This document shows, piece by piece, positions 1-7,675 of a DNA stretch of 64,000 nucleotides. Under the pieces are notes generated by a model. It was given only the letters and a program-made list of their open reading frames with translations, did not search any database and was not told the origin of the DNA. The stretch is from Hymenobacter aerilatus (GTDB lineage: Bacteria > Bacteroidota > Bacteroidia > Cytophagales > Hymenobacteraceae). The stretch spans positions 910,501-974,500 of the forward strand of contig NZ_CP095053.1 in NCBI RefSeq assembly GCF_022921095.1. Direction: 5' to 3'. A program made the translations under genes and the position numbers. Every line of letters starts with the position of its first letter. Position 1 is the stretch's first letter.

Positions 1-1121
1 ACCAACTCCGGCCGTAGGCCCCGTTCTAGGCTTAGGGTTACGAATGTACGGCGGCCAGTATGGCAGCCTAAGCGGTGCCACTTGGGTACGGTATGGCTTT
101 CACGGGCTCCGCCCCGGTACCGGATAACTTCTACTAGCTCTGTAATGCCGGCTCGTTCTCCTAACTCCTTTAGGTAGTCGTTGAGCTTTTGGTTGGTTAT
201 TGGCCGCACTTCACCGGCAATCATCCGACGCACAATGGGCAAGGCGCGGGCCTGTAGCGGGATGGTTACTGCTTCCCGCGTTTTCTGAGTAGTGAGGCGT
301 AAGGTTTGGCCGCGTAAGTGTTCGGCCCGGATGCTTACTAGGTCGGAGTAGCGGAGGCCAGTATAGCAACTCAGTAGGAATAGGGTACGGGCATTGTCTA
401 GGTAGCCGGCTTCGGGTAGGGGCAAGGCTTCCAGCGCTTCTACTTCCTCAGCAGTAAGCGTCATTATATCGGGCTCCTGTCGTTTCCAGGTTAGCCGCTC
501 GTACCCTATGCTTTGATGGTAGCCGCGTTCGGCTGCCCACTTCATAAAGCGTTTGAGCGTCATTACCTGCTTGGCTACGGTGTTATCTGTTAGGCCAGCA
601 GTACCTAGTAGGTAAGTCGTGAAACGATCATTGAAGGTCGTAGTAACCGTGTCAAACCCTACGGCGTACTTCGCTTTCTTCTCGAAGCCGCGTAAGTGCC
701 GGCCGGTGGTTTCATATACGGAGGCGCTTCGGGCCTTACCACGTACGCGGGTCAACTCTACCCATTCCGTATAGTAGTCCCAAAAGGTGAGGGTAGGGGC
801 CGCTTCGGGCGTTGCATCCTGTTTTTTTGGCGCGGCGGCCTCTTTAAGTTGAGCTGCTGTCGGAAGTAGCCCCTCAGCCAAATAAGAGGCGTAGCAATCT
901 TCTATCTGCTTCCCCTTGACTTCCAGCGCATCATTAACAGCTGGGTTATCCGGGTAGCCGCGTTCCAAGGCTTTTTGAGCTTTAGTCAGCCATTGGTTAG
1001 GATGGATAGAAAGGCCGGTATAAACCTTTATCCGAGTGCGCCGATCAACAGTAAGCAGCGCGAAAATAGCCGTAGGGCGGTCAGCCTTAGGCTCCTTCAA
1101 ATGGAAGGATACAGTTGCCAT
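1..1121 (-). CDS. Tyrosine recombinase (integrase) of a neighbouring element, C-terminus off the left edge
   Basis: A leftward reading frame of 373 codons is open from an ATG at 1119-1121 to the window edge. The N-terminal third is an arm-binding-like domain, the middle a SAM-like core-binding domain. The catalytic domain shows the first catalytic Arg in CYTGLRYSDL and the HxxR box as CHTGRRTF just before the edge. The second His/Trp and the catalytic Tyr would lie outside. Unlike the integrase at 1555 it keeps the first Arg. It faces away from the prophage, so it most likely belongs to another element integrated on the left. Family assignment is firm; the identity of that element is unknown. 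Confidence 0.92.
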   Translation of the reverse strand, partial: MATVSFHLKEPKADRPTAIFALLTVDRRTRIKVYTGLSIHPNQWLTKAQKALERGYPDNPAVNDALEVKGKQIEDCYASYLAEGLLPTAAQLKEAAAPKKQDATPEAAPTLTFWDYYTEWVELTRVRGKARSASVYETTGRHLRGFEKKAKYAVGFDTVTTTFNDRFTTYLLGTAGLTDNTVAKQVMTLKRFMKWAAERGYHQSIGYERLTWKRQEPDIMTLTAEEVEALEALPLPEAGYLDNARTLFLLSCYTGLRYSDLVSIRAEHLRGQTLRLTTQKTREAVTIPLQARALPIVRRMIAGEVRPITNQKLNDYLKELGERAGITELVEVIRYRGGARESHTVPKWHRLGCHTGRRTFVTLSLERGLRPEL

Positions 1122-1171
1122 AAAACGGGGTAAGTAGTTGCCGTTCTAAAGCTACTGAAAAATGTTTTTCG

Positions 1172-1242
1172 GGGTACACACAGGGGTACACACTTGCCGA
1201 TTTATCCCGACTTTACCTGATTTGTTCTTTCAGGGTACACAC
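1172..1242. repeat. Three GGGTACACAC repeats, probable arm-type integrase sites of the left element
   Basis: GGGTACACAC occurs at 1172-1181, 1184-1193 and 1233-1242, between the left integrase and the att core. The first two are 12 bp apart, the same spacing as the TACACAC repeats near attR. Short direct repeats beside a tyrosine-recombinase core site are typical arm-binding sites. Assignment to the left integrase is inferred from position. Confidence 0.55.
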
Positions 1243-1316
1243 TCAATATACCTCTATGCGCTGCAAATGGGTATTATTTCAGTCTTATGTCATCGGGCAT
1301 GCATATAGGGAGTAAG

Positions 1317-1331
1317 TCCCATCCTCTCTGC
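1317..1331 (+). other. att core, left end of the prophage (attL)
   Basis: TCCCATCCTCTCTGC is repeated exactly at 41607-41621. The right copy is preceded by GTTCGAA, so it looks like the T-arm and acceptor end of a tRNA. A G just after the 3' acceptor strand would suit a tRNA-Ser discriminator base. No whole tRNA precedes the left copy. This is also presumably the right att site of the element at 1-1121. Confidence 0.8.
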
Positions 1332-1347
1332 CCTTATCTTTTAGCAG

Positions 1348-1380
1348 CCCCCGCCCTCCCCAGGCCGGGGGTTTCTTTTT
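1348..1380 (+). terminator. Rho-independent terminator next to attL
   Basis: A GC-rich hairpin (CCCCCG at 1348-1353 with CGGGGG at 1366-1371) is followed by TTTCTTTTT. It would stop rightward transcription coming from the left before the integrase gene. Confidence 0.65.
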
Positions 1381-1446
1381 GCCGCTATGCGCCGCGTGAA
1401 CCGCGTTTCTGGGCTGCTAGGCCACTTTCTGCACGGATACCCGCCT

Positions 1447-1477
1447 GGCTACCCACAAAAAAGCGTCGGCTACACAT
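1447..1477. repeat. Candidate arm-type integrase sites in attL
   Basis: GGCTACCCAC (1447-1456) and GGCTACACAT (1468-1477) resemble GGCTACACAC and GGTTACACAC near attR at 41529-41550. Related short repeats on both sides of the core are what an integrative tyrosine recombinase would bind. The match is by eye and one copy is degenerate. Confidence 0.45.
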
Positions 1478-1554
1478 AGTGATTCGTGTATCTTTCATCC
1501 AATAGTCTTAGTAACTAGGGTTAGTTATACTAATCTTTTTAGCTACTAGGATTC

Positions 1555-2763
1555 ATGCAACACTATATGTGTATACGTTTCATCTTCCGCAAAAACGCTC
1601 GGCATCCCGAGCGGGAAGGTGCTATTACGTGTCGCATTACCGTTGATAAAACCTACAAGCCGTTTACTACCCCCGTGCACTGCCTGCGCAAAGAATGGGA
1701 TGCCAAAGCCCAGCGCGTAAAAGGCAACAGCCAGCGTGCACGGCTACACAATGCATTGTTAGGTGATATCGAAAGCGACATCAACCGCATCTATTATGAT
1801 ATGGAGCGGGCGAAAGAATACATCACGCCCGAGCGGTTGCTATCCGCCTACCAGCGAGGCGACCAACCCCGTACTACTTTGCTGGTAGCCTGGGAAGAGT
1901 TTGAGCAGAGCCGGGCCCCGCTCATCGGTGTCTCGCTTAGCAAGGCCGCTGCTGAGTCCGTGCACGTCTGCTACGAGCATCTGAAAGCCTACCTCGAAGC
2001 CAACGGCCTGCGCGGCCTGCTGCCTGAAGAGTTTGGGGCGAAGCATGCCGACCGTTTTCAAACATGGATGCTCACCAAACGCAAGCTCTCGCAGAACTAC
2101 ACGGCCAAGAAGATTCAGAACATCAAACAGGTGCTTCGCTGGTGCGTGCGCCAGGAGTACGCGCAGCTCAATCCGCTGGATAGCTACAGTCTGAGCTTCG
2201 AAGCGCCCGCCGAACCTGTCTTTCTTACGCCGGTGGAACTGGGGCGTATCTGGAGCTACCCGTATGCCGCCGAGCCCTTGCGCAAAGTAGCCGACCTGTT
2301 TCTGTTTCAGTGCTACACGGGCTTGGCCTACGTCGACCTAACCCGCTTTGACCGGCGCCGTGATGTGCAGCCTGGGCCGGATGGGCGGCCGTGGCTGGTC
2401 ATGCAGCGCTCGAAGACGCGGAAGAAAACCGGGCAGGCTGCCACGGTGCGGCTGCCGCAGGTGGCGCTCGATATCCTGGACCGTTACGGTGACACGCTAC
2501 CCGTACCGACGAATCAGGTATTCAACCGTTACCTGAAAGAGATAGGGGCGCTACTGGGCCTGGGCAAAACGCTGACCACGCATGTAGGCCGTAAGACCGC
2601 CGGCATGTTGCTACTCCAGGACGGTATGAGCCTAACGGCAGTGTCGAAAATCCTTGGCCACGCCTCCGTTACGATGACTGAACGGCATTACGTCAGCATC
2701 ACGGATGACGTGGTGAGCAAAGAATACGAGCGCGTGTATGGGAAGACTGGCACCGAAGACTAG
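1555..2763 (+). CDS. int: Prophage integrase, tyrosine recombinase with Ala in place of catalytic Arg I
   Basis: This 402-residue site-specific recombinase should catalyse integration and excision at the att cores. It has an N-terminal arm-binding domain, a SAM-like domain (about 105-210) and a catalytic domain. Lys287, the HVGR box (His343, Arg346), His369 in LGHA and the nucleophile Tyr379 in RHY are present. The usual first Arg is Ala258 in YTGLAYVDL. Substitution at this position is known in Bacteroidota integrases such as IntDOT of CTnDOT, so the enzyme is probably active. It is the leftmost prophage gene, adjacent to attL, and is followed 15 bp later by the DUF2442 gene. Confidence 0.95.
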   Translation: MQHYMCIRFIFRKNARHPEREGAITCRITVDKTYKPFTTPVHCLRKEWDAKAQRVKGNSQRARLHNALLGDIESDINRIYYDMERAKEYITPERLLSAYQRGDQPRTTLLVAWEEFEQSRAPLIGVSLSKAAAESVHVCYEHLKAYLEANGLRGLLPEEFGAKHADRFQTWMLTKRKLSQNYTAKKIQNIKQVLRWCVRQEYAQLNPLDSYSLSFEAPAEPVFLTPVELGRIWSYPYAAEPLRKVADLFLFQCYTGLAYVDLTRFDRRRDVQPGPDGRPWLVMQRSKTRKKTGQAATVRLPQVALDILDRYGDTLPVPTNQVFNRYLKEIGALLGLGKTLTTHVGRKTAGMLLLQDGMSLTAVSKILGHASVTMTERHYVSITDDVVSKEYERVYGKTGTED

Positions 2764-2764
2764 C

Positions 2765-2772
2765 TATCTTTA
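2765..2772 (+). promoter_or_regulatory. -7-like box abutting the DUF2442 start codon
   Basis: TATCTTTA resembles the Bacteroidota -7 box TAnnTTTG and ends 6 nt before the ATG at 2779. If used, the transcript would have almost no leader. No convincing -33 box is visible inside the int 3' end. Confidence 0.35.
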
Positions 2773-2778
2773 CACCCT

Positions 2779-3009
2779 ATGCCCGCACTCACCTTCCTAC
2801 GCGTCAAGTTCACCAGCAACAACGTGATCTTCCAGCTCTCCGACAATAGCACCCACTACCGCTTGTACACGGCCATGCCGTTCACGTTCCTCTACGAGAC
2901 GCAGGCCACGCAGGCGCAGCGCGAGGACTACGACATTATTGCCAATGGGAAGATTGTCGAGTGGGCGGAGCTGGGGCAGATGGTGACGGTGGAGCAGGTG
3001 GTGGGGTAA
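2779..3009 (+). CDS. DUF2442-like small protein
   Basis: This 76-residue protein has the layout of DUF2442: a strand-rich N-terminus (VKFTSNNVIFQLSD), a central segment ending near QREDYDIIANG, and an acidic-hydrophobic end (VEWAELGQMVTVEQVV). Family members are often found near toxin-antitoxin or mobile genes and have no established function. It lies just downstream of int and may share its transcript. Confidence 0.65.
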   Translation: MPALTFLRVKFTSNNVIFQLSDNSTHYRLYTAMPFTFLYETQATQAQREDYDIIANGKIVEWAELGQMVTVEQVVG

Positions 3010-3216
3010 ACCATATCAACTAACCAACTTAGATTTGTACTTTATAGGTATAATTAAATTTTTTATGTGATATGTTTAAAAAATGACAACCAAACGCAAC
3101 CAAACGCAAACTGTATTTGTATATTTGGCGAGTCCACGGTTGTGGATACGCGGGTGGAGCCGCGAGGAAATCAGGCATAGCCGTCTCGTCTAATCGGGAT
3201 GATTCAGCTGTGTTTA

Positions 3217-3261
3217 AAGCCCCGACGTTGCTCCACACACGTTCGGGGCTTCTGCTTTTAA
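3217..3261 (+). terminator. Terminator downstream of int/DUF2442
   Basis: AAGCCCCGA (3217-3225) pairs with TCGGGGCTT (3243-3251), followed by a T-rich tract. It is suitably placed to end the rightward int-DUF2442 transcript. Confidence 0.6.
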
Positions 3262-3584
3262 GGCCCTCTGGTGTGTAGCGAAAGGCTACAAATAACGCCA
3301 GCAGCGAAAACGGTAGCCCTCAGGCGGGACGGTCTTAAAGACCCCTGTGCGACAGTAACGGCACGGCGGCGACTGACTCCTGTTAAATGCGGGTAAGGAC
3401 TTCTGGTTACTTGCTCACCTGCCCGCAGCCTCACCTATGACGAGAACTCACTGGATGCACACTTGCACTATGCAAGTTGGTCAGGATAGTATTTAATCCT
3501 CTGGATACCCTTACAATTTGTAAGGGGGATTTAGGGGGTTACTTGCTTTTTCCTGGCCTACCTACAACTTCGAATCTTCTAGCT

Positions 3585-3693
3585 GCACACCACAACGATT
3601 TAATTAACGACCGGAGGGAGTTAATTAAATCACTCATTTGGTACACCAGAACGATCTAAATCTGTTAGTGACCAGCGGGAGCTAACAGATTTA
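3585..3693. repeat. Two tandem hairpin repeats with conserved loop and covarying stems
   Basis: Unit 1 is 3585-3631 and unit 2 is 3641-3693. Each starts with G(C/T)ACACCA(C/G)AACGAT (13 of 15 bases shared) running into a 12-bp perfect stem. The stems differ: GATTTAATTAAC in unit 1, TAAATCTGTTAG in unit 2. The loops are almost identical: GACCGGAGGGA and GACCAGCGGGA. Different but fully complementary stems around one conserved loop indicate selection on structure. A REP-like hairpin of the kind handled by Y1-type (RAYT) transposases is one guess; a structured RNA is another. Confidence 0.75.
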
Positions 3694-3974
3694 CACTCTC
3701 AACAAAATTTGAAAAATTGCTTTCTAAGTACATTAATTGCTTTGAACTGATGATCAACAATTTAATGACCTTCTATGCTTATACTTTTATGGTATAAAGC
3801 AAAGGCCATTTTTTTGTCAGTTAATTTCCTTACTGGGAAAAGGAATTTCAGCTGTCAGATTGAATATGAAAACAACTTTAGTTTTTCTTCTTTAATGCCT
3901 CTTAATGTAGAAGCATTAACTGTAATCAGACACAGACTTAATATTGCCGTTGGAGCGGCTTTTGAACATAAACT

Positions 3975-4346
3975 ATGGCGCACCAAAGCATCGAGCACGA
4001 TGGGGAAAAACTCACGTTGCAAATCGAGGCGTTTATTCTGAAGGAAGGCAAACATTACGTAGCCTATTGTCCTGCGCTAGAGCTTTCTTCTTATGGATCT
4101 TCTCCGGAAGATGCGAAAGAGGCATTCGGTGAAGCTATTGAAATTTTTCTTGAGGACACCGCTGAAAAAGGTACTCTTGAAAAACTTTTACTAAGCTTAG
4201 GCTGGACGCTACGAAAGCGGCCTACTCCAGAATATCAACCGCCTCATTTTACTTATCAGCAGATAAGTAACCTAGGGTCACAATTCGGAACTAGTACTCG
4301 TGGTCCTATTGACACCATTAATCAACGTTTAGCTCTTTCTGTATAA
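3975..4346 (+). CDS. HicB-like antitoxin
   Basis: This 123-residue protein carries the HicB partial RNase-H-like fold: a strand ending YVAYCPALELSSYGSS followed by the helix PEDAKEAFGEAIEIFLED (about residues 28-61). HicB antitoxins bind and block HicA mRNA interferases and usually repress their own operon. No clear ribbon-helix-helix or HTH segment is visible in the C-terminal half. The gene lies 4 bp before the HicA-like gene, in the less common antitoxin-first order. Base composition is more AT-rich than the rest of the prophage, suggesting separate acquisition. Confidence 0.75.
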   Translation: MAHQSIEHDGEKLTLQIEAFILKEGKHYVAYCPALELSSYGSSPEDAKEAFGEAIEIFLEDTAEKGTLEKLLLSLGWTLRKRPTPEYQPPHFTYQQISNLGSQFGTSTRGPIDTINQRLALSV

Positions 4347-4350
4347 GGAT

Positions 4351-4647
4351 ATGCCGAAAGCAGTTGAAATGTGGTTATGGTTAGAGTTTTTAAAGGCTCA
4401 AGGATTAGTGTACATACGTACGCACGCAAGTCATGATATTTATGATCGACCTGATAATTCTCTTCTGAGAAATATTACGGTACGTCCTAATAAAGATGAC
4501 GAAGTCCCTATGACTCACATGAAAACTTCTTTGCAGACTCTGGGCTTACAGATGAAAGACTTTACCGAATGGCAGAAGCAGCGTGGTAAAGGGAATAAAA
4601 AGAAGAAAGTTGTGCAACCTGAAAAAAAGGCAACTGATTCAGAATAG
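4351..4647 (+). CDS. HicA-like mRNA interferase toxin
   Basis: This 98-residue protein has the HicA double-stranded-RNA-binding-like core: WLEFLKAQGLVYIRT, then SHDIY with the expected catalytic His in the position of the family GSH motif, then a strand NITVRP and a helix HMKTSLQTLGL. The C-terminus is a Lys-rich tail. HicA toxins cleave mRNA and are neutralised by the adjacent HicB. The pair is probably a prophage stability or defence module. Confidence 0.75.
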   Translation: MPKAVEMWLWLEFLKAQGLVYIRTHASHDIYDRPDNSLLRNITVRPNKDDEVPMTHMKTSLQTLGLQMKDFTEWQKQRGKGNKKKKVVQPEKKATDSE

Positions 4648-4671
4648 TAACAATATAAATTCAATTCAATG

Positions 4672-4706
4672 AAAAGCCCCAGCCTATAGACTGGGGCTTT
4701 TATTTA
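4672..4706. terminator. Bidirectional terminator between hicBA and the leftward small genes
   Basis: AAAAGCCCCAG (4672-4682) and CTGGGGCTTTT (4691-4701) form an 11-bp stem with A and T tracts on the two sides. It serves the convergent hicBA unit and the gene ending at 4707. Confidence 0.85.
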
Positions 4707-5081
4707 TTAGCAATCTCCACAAGACCTGGCTGTTTTCATGTACTGTTCCTCTAATCTCCATTTATTCCCCTCCATATCCTGAAAATCAGCATAGGCAACA
4801 CCGGTGCTATGTTTATTTACTGTCAAAACTTGCTCTAACTGTCCTGAATCATTTATTCTTTGACACTCAGCTAGCACATTTTCTACATGGACTGTCTGAG
4901 GGATTGGGTCAGCTTGAAGCTCAGTGCTTGGTGCAAAGAATTCCGGATTGCCAGCTAACATAAAAGTATTGTCAGCAATATCGGGCTGAAATAGCTCCCC
5001 GAAGATGGCAGCAAGTTGCGCTCTATGTTCAAGAGGTCGTGTTGACCGGATGTAAAAGATATTAGGTTGGATAAGACTCAT
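4707..5081 (-). CDS. Small VOC/glyoxalase-fold-like protein, function unknown
   Basis: The 124-residue product starts at MSLIQPNIFYIRS; the longer upstream reading lacks protein-like composition. The end GVAYADFQDMEGNKWRLEE resembles the last strand of vicinal-oxygen-chelate proteins (F.D..GN.W.L), and an earlier segment DPIPQTVHVENVLAECQRI fits a betaalphabeta unit. The metal-binding pattern of true glyoxalases is not clear. It reads leftward and converges on the hicBA terminator. Its role in the prophage is unknown; it may be an accessory gene. Confidence 0.6.
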   Translation of the reverse strand: MSLIQPNIFYIRSTRPLEHRAQLAAIFGELFQPDIADNTFMLAGNPEFFAPSTELQADPIPQTVHVENVLAECQRINDSGQLEQVLTVNKHSTGVAYADFQDMEGNKWRLEEQYMKTARSCGDC

Positions 5082-5115
5082 AGGACTGTATCTGATTTTC
5101 ACTAAGATAAACGTT

Positions 5116-5367
5116 TTATAATTCGGGCAAGTCAATATACACCGCGTAATCTTCCAGCTCCTCTTTCCGCACAAACGTCCTACAATGGTGCAGGTGGTTG
5201 ACCTCCGGATCATAGTACACCTCGGCAAAGAAGCTGCCCATGTGGTAGAGGTTCACCGTATCCTCTTCCTCGAAGCGTGTGGCCAGGAAGGTACCCTCGA
5301 AGACGACGATACCGAGTCGTTCGCTTAGGGGTAGCTGGTCGAAGGAGGCGCGGGATGGAATAGCCAT
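5116..5367 (-). CDS. Hypothetical protein, 83 residues
   Basis: Start taken at MAIPSRASFDQLPLSERLG; codons upstream of it overlap the preceding gene region and look non-coding. The sequence is strand-rich and acidic (IVVFEGTFLATRFEEEDTVNLYHM, FFAEVYYDPEVNHL), with no motif I recognise. It lies 20 bp after the 91-residue gene and 34 bp before the VOC-like gene, so the three may form an operon. Confidence 0.6.
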   Translation of the reverse strand: MAIPSRASFDQLPLSERLGIVVFEGTFLATRFEEEDTVNLYHMGSFFAEVYYDPEVNHLHHCRTFVRKEELEDYAVYIDLPEL

Positions 5368-5387
5368 GGTGGCAAGATAGCCACCGA

Positions 5388-5663
5388 TTACAACAAGCCC
5401 CGCGCCGTTGAGCGTGATACCCGCGCACACAACGCATAGTTGCAGTCATCCAGCCAGCGCTCTACTTCTGACCAGTTCATAAGTTCCCCACAGTCCTCAG
5501 AATCAAATGCAAGCGGCTGGTTCCCGAAATGGTGGGCACGCAACAACAGCCGCGTAGTGCTTGGTTGCTCAAGCTCAACTTGCCAGCCCAAGAGTTGCGC
5601 AGGGTTCAGCATTGCAGCAAGCAAATGATGCACAAAAGGCAGCTGTTGAGTAGAAATTATCAT
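5388..5663 (-). CDS. Hypothetical protein, 91 residues
   Basis: A small soluble protein without a recognised domain. It contains the acidic segment DSEDCGELMNWSEVERWLDDCNY. It is the first gene of a three-gene leftward group (5663 to 4707) downstream of the terminator at 5721-5754, so it needs its own promoter, which I cannot place. Confidence 0.5.
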   Translation of the reverse strand: MIISTQQLPFVHHLLAAMLNPAQLLGWQVELEQPSTTRLLLRAHHFGNQPLAFDSEDCGELMNWSEVERWLDDCNYALCARVSRSTARGLL

Positions 5664-5720
5664 ACTCGAAGTTCAACAACTAGAATAGCGAAGACAAGCG
5701 CAACAGAGAAGATTTATAAA

Positions 5721-5754
5721 ACAAACGCCCCGACCAACCGGCCGGGGCGTTTGT
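5721..5754. terminator. Bidirectional terminator after the lysis genes
   Basis: ACAAACGCCCCG (5721-5732) and CGGGGCGTTTGT (5743-5754) form a perfect 12-bp stem. It probably ends the leftward late transcript. Confidence 0.8.
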
Positions 5755-6013
5755 GTTGCAATAGATCAGGGCGTTTCTTTATTCATTCACACTCCTCATA
5801 GACGGGAGCTACGGCAGAGGGTTGCGCGGCTGATCTAAACGGGGCCGCCACGTTGCGAGCGGGCGGCGTACGGTTGTCGAGTCTACTATACGTGAGAAGG
5901 TCCTTCGCAAGCTCAGGATGACAAGCTACTTCGCAAATAACTTGTCAAATTTGATAAGCTTTTTGCGAAGCTACTTCCTGGGCGCCTGCCAATACCCGCG
6001 CCGGGTGCCAGGC
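5755..6013. other. Non-coding spacer with hairpins and a host-type repeat fragment
   Basis: No gene is supported. The stretch carries half of a host repeat at 5891-5923 and, just after it, a hairpin-prone AT-rich block with TTCGCAAA near 5929 facing TTTGCGAA near 5967 and the inner palindrome CTTGTCAAATTTGATAAG. Confidence 0.6.
5891..5923. repeat. Half copy of the GTCATCCTGAGC palindromic repeat inside the prophage
   Basis: The block from CGTGAGAAGGTCCTTCGC to GCTCAGGATGACA matches the right halves of the host repeats at 47311-47420 and 57346-57445, including similarity upstream (TGTCG..TCTA). The left half is absent. Confidence 0.8.
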
Positions 6014-6451
6014 CTACGCACGCCCTAACAGCACGGCCGCTGCGCTAAAGAGGATAACCCCAGCTAGCTTCAGGTACGCATAGGTGCGCCCACTTAACTG
6101 CCATTGCCCTACCTGCTTATCCAGGGCTGCCGTGTTGGCGTCCTGTCCTACGTAGTACCGCCCCAGCGCCCGCCGTAAGTTGAGACGGATATCGAAGCGC
6201 AGGCCGAATAGGCAGGCAGCGGCGGCGAAAGCACAGGGTGGCGCCAGCGCTGCCCACCAATGCGACACGCCACGGTGGGCGTAGGCTAGCACCACAAAGC
6301 CAGTAATGGCAGCAATCCGTTCACGGGTTTCCCACAGGTGCGACACGTCGAAGTCCCGCTTAATCTGGTAGGCATTGCTACCAGCCGCAATGCCTGCGTA
6401 AATAAAGGTAGCTGCCAGCACCAGCAGCAACGGAAGCAGTTGCGTAATCAT
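6014..6451 (-). CDS. Membrane protein at the end of the lysis region
   Basis: Start taken at MITQLLPLLLVLAATFIYAG because it overlaps the stop of the preceding gene by 4 nt (ATGA). The 145-residue product has about four hydrophobic segments: residues 4-24, two near 50-90, and 125-142. The loops are basic. It is the last gene of the leftward late operon. A lysis-related role is suggested only by position; the size and segment number are unusual for a simple holin. Confidence 0.6.
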   Translation of the reverse strand: MITQLLPLLLVLAATFIYAGIAAGSNAYQIKRDFDVSHLWETRERIAAITGFVVLAYAHRGVSHWWAALAPPCAFAAAACLFGLRFDIRLNLRRALGRYYVGQDANTAALDKQVGQWQLSGRTYAYLKLAGVILFSAAAVLLGRA

Positions 6452-6657
6452 ACCCGCTTGCGCCGTTGCTCTTTGCTGAAGTAGGTCACGCCTACATTGA
6501 AGCCCTGCACCACAGCGGCAGCGGCTGCCACCCACGGGGCGTTTTCCGTCTCGCCTGTCAGGATGAAGATAATAGCCAGCAGCAGGATGAAGTTGAGGCC
6601 CCAGAACAGCCCCTTGTCGCCGGGCCGGCCTTGCAGTTGATACCAGTAGGTTTCCAT
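6448..6657 (-). CDS. Small two-segment membrane protein, holin candidate
   Basis: Start at METYWYQLQGRPGDKG; the longer upstream frame is not protein-like. The 69-residue product has two hydrophobic helices (GLFWGLNFILLLAIIFIL and WVAAAAAVVQGFNVGVTYF) and a basic tail KEQRRKRV. Size and layout suit a class II holin, but 7391-7675 is an equal candidate. ATGA overlap with the next gene. Confidence 0.6.
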   Translation of the reverse strand: METYWYQLQGRPGDKGLFWGLNFILLLAIIFILTGETENAPWVAAAAAVVQGFNVGVTYFSKEQRRKRV

Positions 6658-6713
6658 AAAATGAGGAGAGCTAAAGTGAAAATGTGGAGAGTTGAGAGCT
6701 ATAATGTGGAGAG

Positions 6714-7382
6714 CTAGGCCACGAACGGTGCCGTGGTTCGGCTCAGCCAGGCATTCAAAAACTTGCGCTGCGAGGCGTCGGGCCGCAGCTTCAGCTCGGT
6801 GTGAAAGAAGGTGTGCCACGCTGCCAAGCTGCGGTTATCCTCTGCTTTCCAGGCGTTGGCGCGGTAGGTGTGAAAAGCTCGGCGCATCTGAATCAGATGG
6901 TCGTACACCACAGCCGCCGGTGCGGCATTCAGCGCGTTGATGGTCTTGCGGCCGATAATGCCATCGACGGCAATGCCTTCGATTTCCAGTTCCTTCGCCA
7001 GCACGTACTGCACCAGCTTAGCCGGCCGGGAAGTGCCGGCATTCACACCGAAATCCGCCAGCTGCGTGGCAATGCTCTGGCTTTCCACTTCATCCAGGCG
7101 GAGCGGATTCCAGTACTTGGCTTTGTAGAACTGTTCGACCATCTTCGATAGCGCGGCGTTGCCCGCTACGTGCCGGTCAATCATAGCCCACGAAGCGTAA
7201 GCAACGGGGCGGCTAATGCCTAGTGCCTTCATAGCAGCCAGCACGGTAGGCCAGCCCGCCCACTCCGGATGGAAGTTGTAGGCAATGCCGCGGAACGTCA
7301 TGCCGCCTTTATCACTCGGGTTGTCGGCGAAGCCACCTTCGTGGCCCTGCATGACGCGAAAGAATTTAGAGAAGTCAGCCAT
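6714..7382 (-). CDS. Endolysin, glycoside hydrolase family 108-like N-acetylmuramidase
   Basis: This 222-residue lysozyme should cleave the glycan strand of peptidoglycan at lysis. The N-terminus MQGHEGGFADNPSDKGG matches GH108 with catalytic Glu15 in HEGG. FYKAKYWNPLR and QLADFGVNAG near residues 85-115 are the conserved second half. The C-terminal part (about 120-200) resembles the peptidoglycan-binding domain that follows GH108 domains (AVDGIIGRKTINALN). There is no signal peptide, so export would need a holin. It lies in a leftward cassette with membrane proteins and a spanin candidate. Confidence 0.9.
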   Translation of the reverse strand: MADFSKFFRVMQGHEGGFADNPSDKGGMTFRGIAYNFHPEWAGWPTVLAAMKALGISRPVAYASWAMIDRHVAGNAALSKMVEQFYKAKYWNPLRLDEVESQSIATQLADFGVNAGTSRPAKLVQYVLAKELEIEGIAVDGIIGRKTINALNAAPAAVVYDHLIQMRRAFHTYRANAWKAEDNRSLAAWHTFFHTELKLRPDASQRKFLNAWLSRTTAPFVA

Positions 7383-7390
7383 AACAATAA

Positions 7391-7675
7391 CTAAGGAGTG
7401 GTGGGTGGTAGAGAATTGGTGGGCTCGGCAGGGAGTTGGGCGGCATCATCGACCGCCAGCGAGGCCACCGTGGCGGCGCCCGTGAGCATCAGTGTCAGGC
7501 CGGCAATGCAGTAGGTGCCGATGTGCACCAGCGGATTGTCTTGGGGCAGCATGGCCAGGCCAGCCGTGGCCGTGCCGAGCGTGCCCGCCGCAACGAGGGC
7601 GCGGGCGCGAAGCTTGCGCCAGAACTGCGGCGAGGGCAGGCGCAGGCGGTGGTAGGATTCAGTGAGGAAGTTCAT
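7391..7675 (-). CDS. Small membrane protein, holin candidate
   Basis: The 94-residue product has two hydrophobic helices (about 27-44 and 52-72) after a basic N-terminus RLRLPSPQFWRKLRARA, and a Pro/Thr-rich tail. It overlaps the spanin candidate by 4 nt and precedes the endolysin by 8 bp, the usual place for a holin. No family motif recognised. Confidence 0.6.
   Translation of the reverse strand: MNFLTESYHRLRLPSPQFWRKLRARALVAAGTLGTATAGLAMLPQDNPLVHIGTYCIAGLTLMLTGAATVASLAVDDAAQLPAEPTNSLPPTTP

Larger units (their letters stand above)
3010..3974. other. Gene-free stretch of about 965 bp in the prophage
   Basis: No supported protein gene lies here; the few open frames have no protein-like composition. 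It holds a terminator at 3217-3261, several hairpins (for example around the GGTCTTAAAGACC block near 3330 and a palindrome CCCTTACAATTTGTAAGGG near 3508), and two related hairpin repeats at 3585-3693. The right half is markedly more AT-rich than the surrounding prophage. A structured RNA between about 3270 and 3470 is possible, but I recognise no known family. Confidence 0.6.

Noticed and set aside
1287..1505. 72-codon rightward frame over attL
   Set aside because: It spans the att core and a terminator, and its composition is not protein-like.
3029..3238. Leftward open frame in the gene-free stretch
   Set aside because: Its composition is not protein-like and it overlaps a terminator hairpin.
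3477..3659. Rightward open frame across the hairpin repeats
   Set aside because: It is built from repeat sequence and has no protein-like features.
3585..3693. Type III toxin-antitoxin RNA repeats
   Set aside because: Only two units, with hairpins and different stems; the following proteins look like HicB and HicA, which form a protein antitoxin pair.
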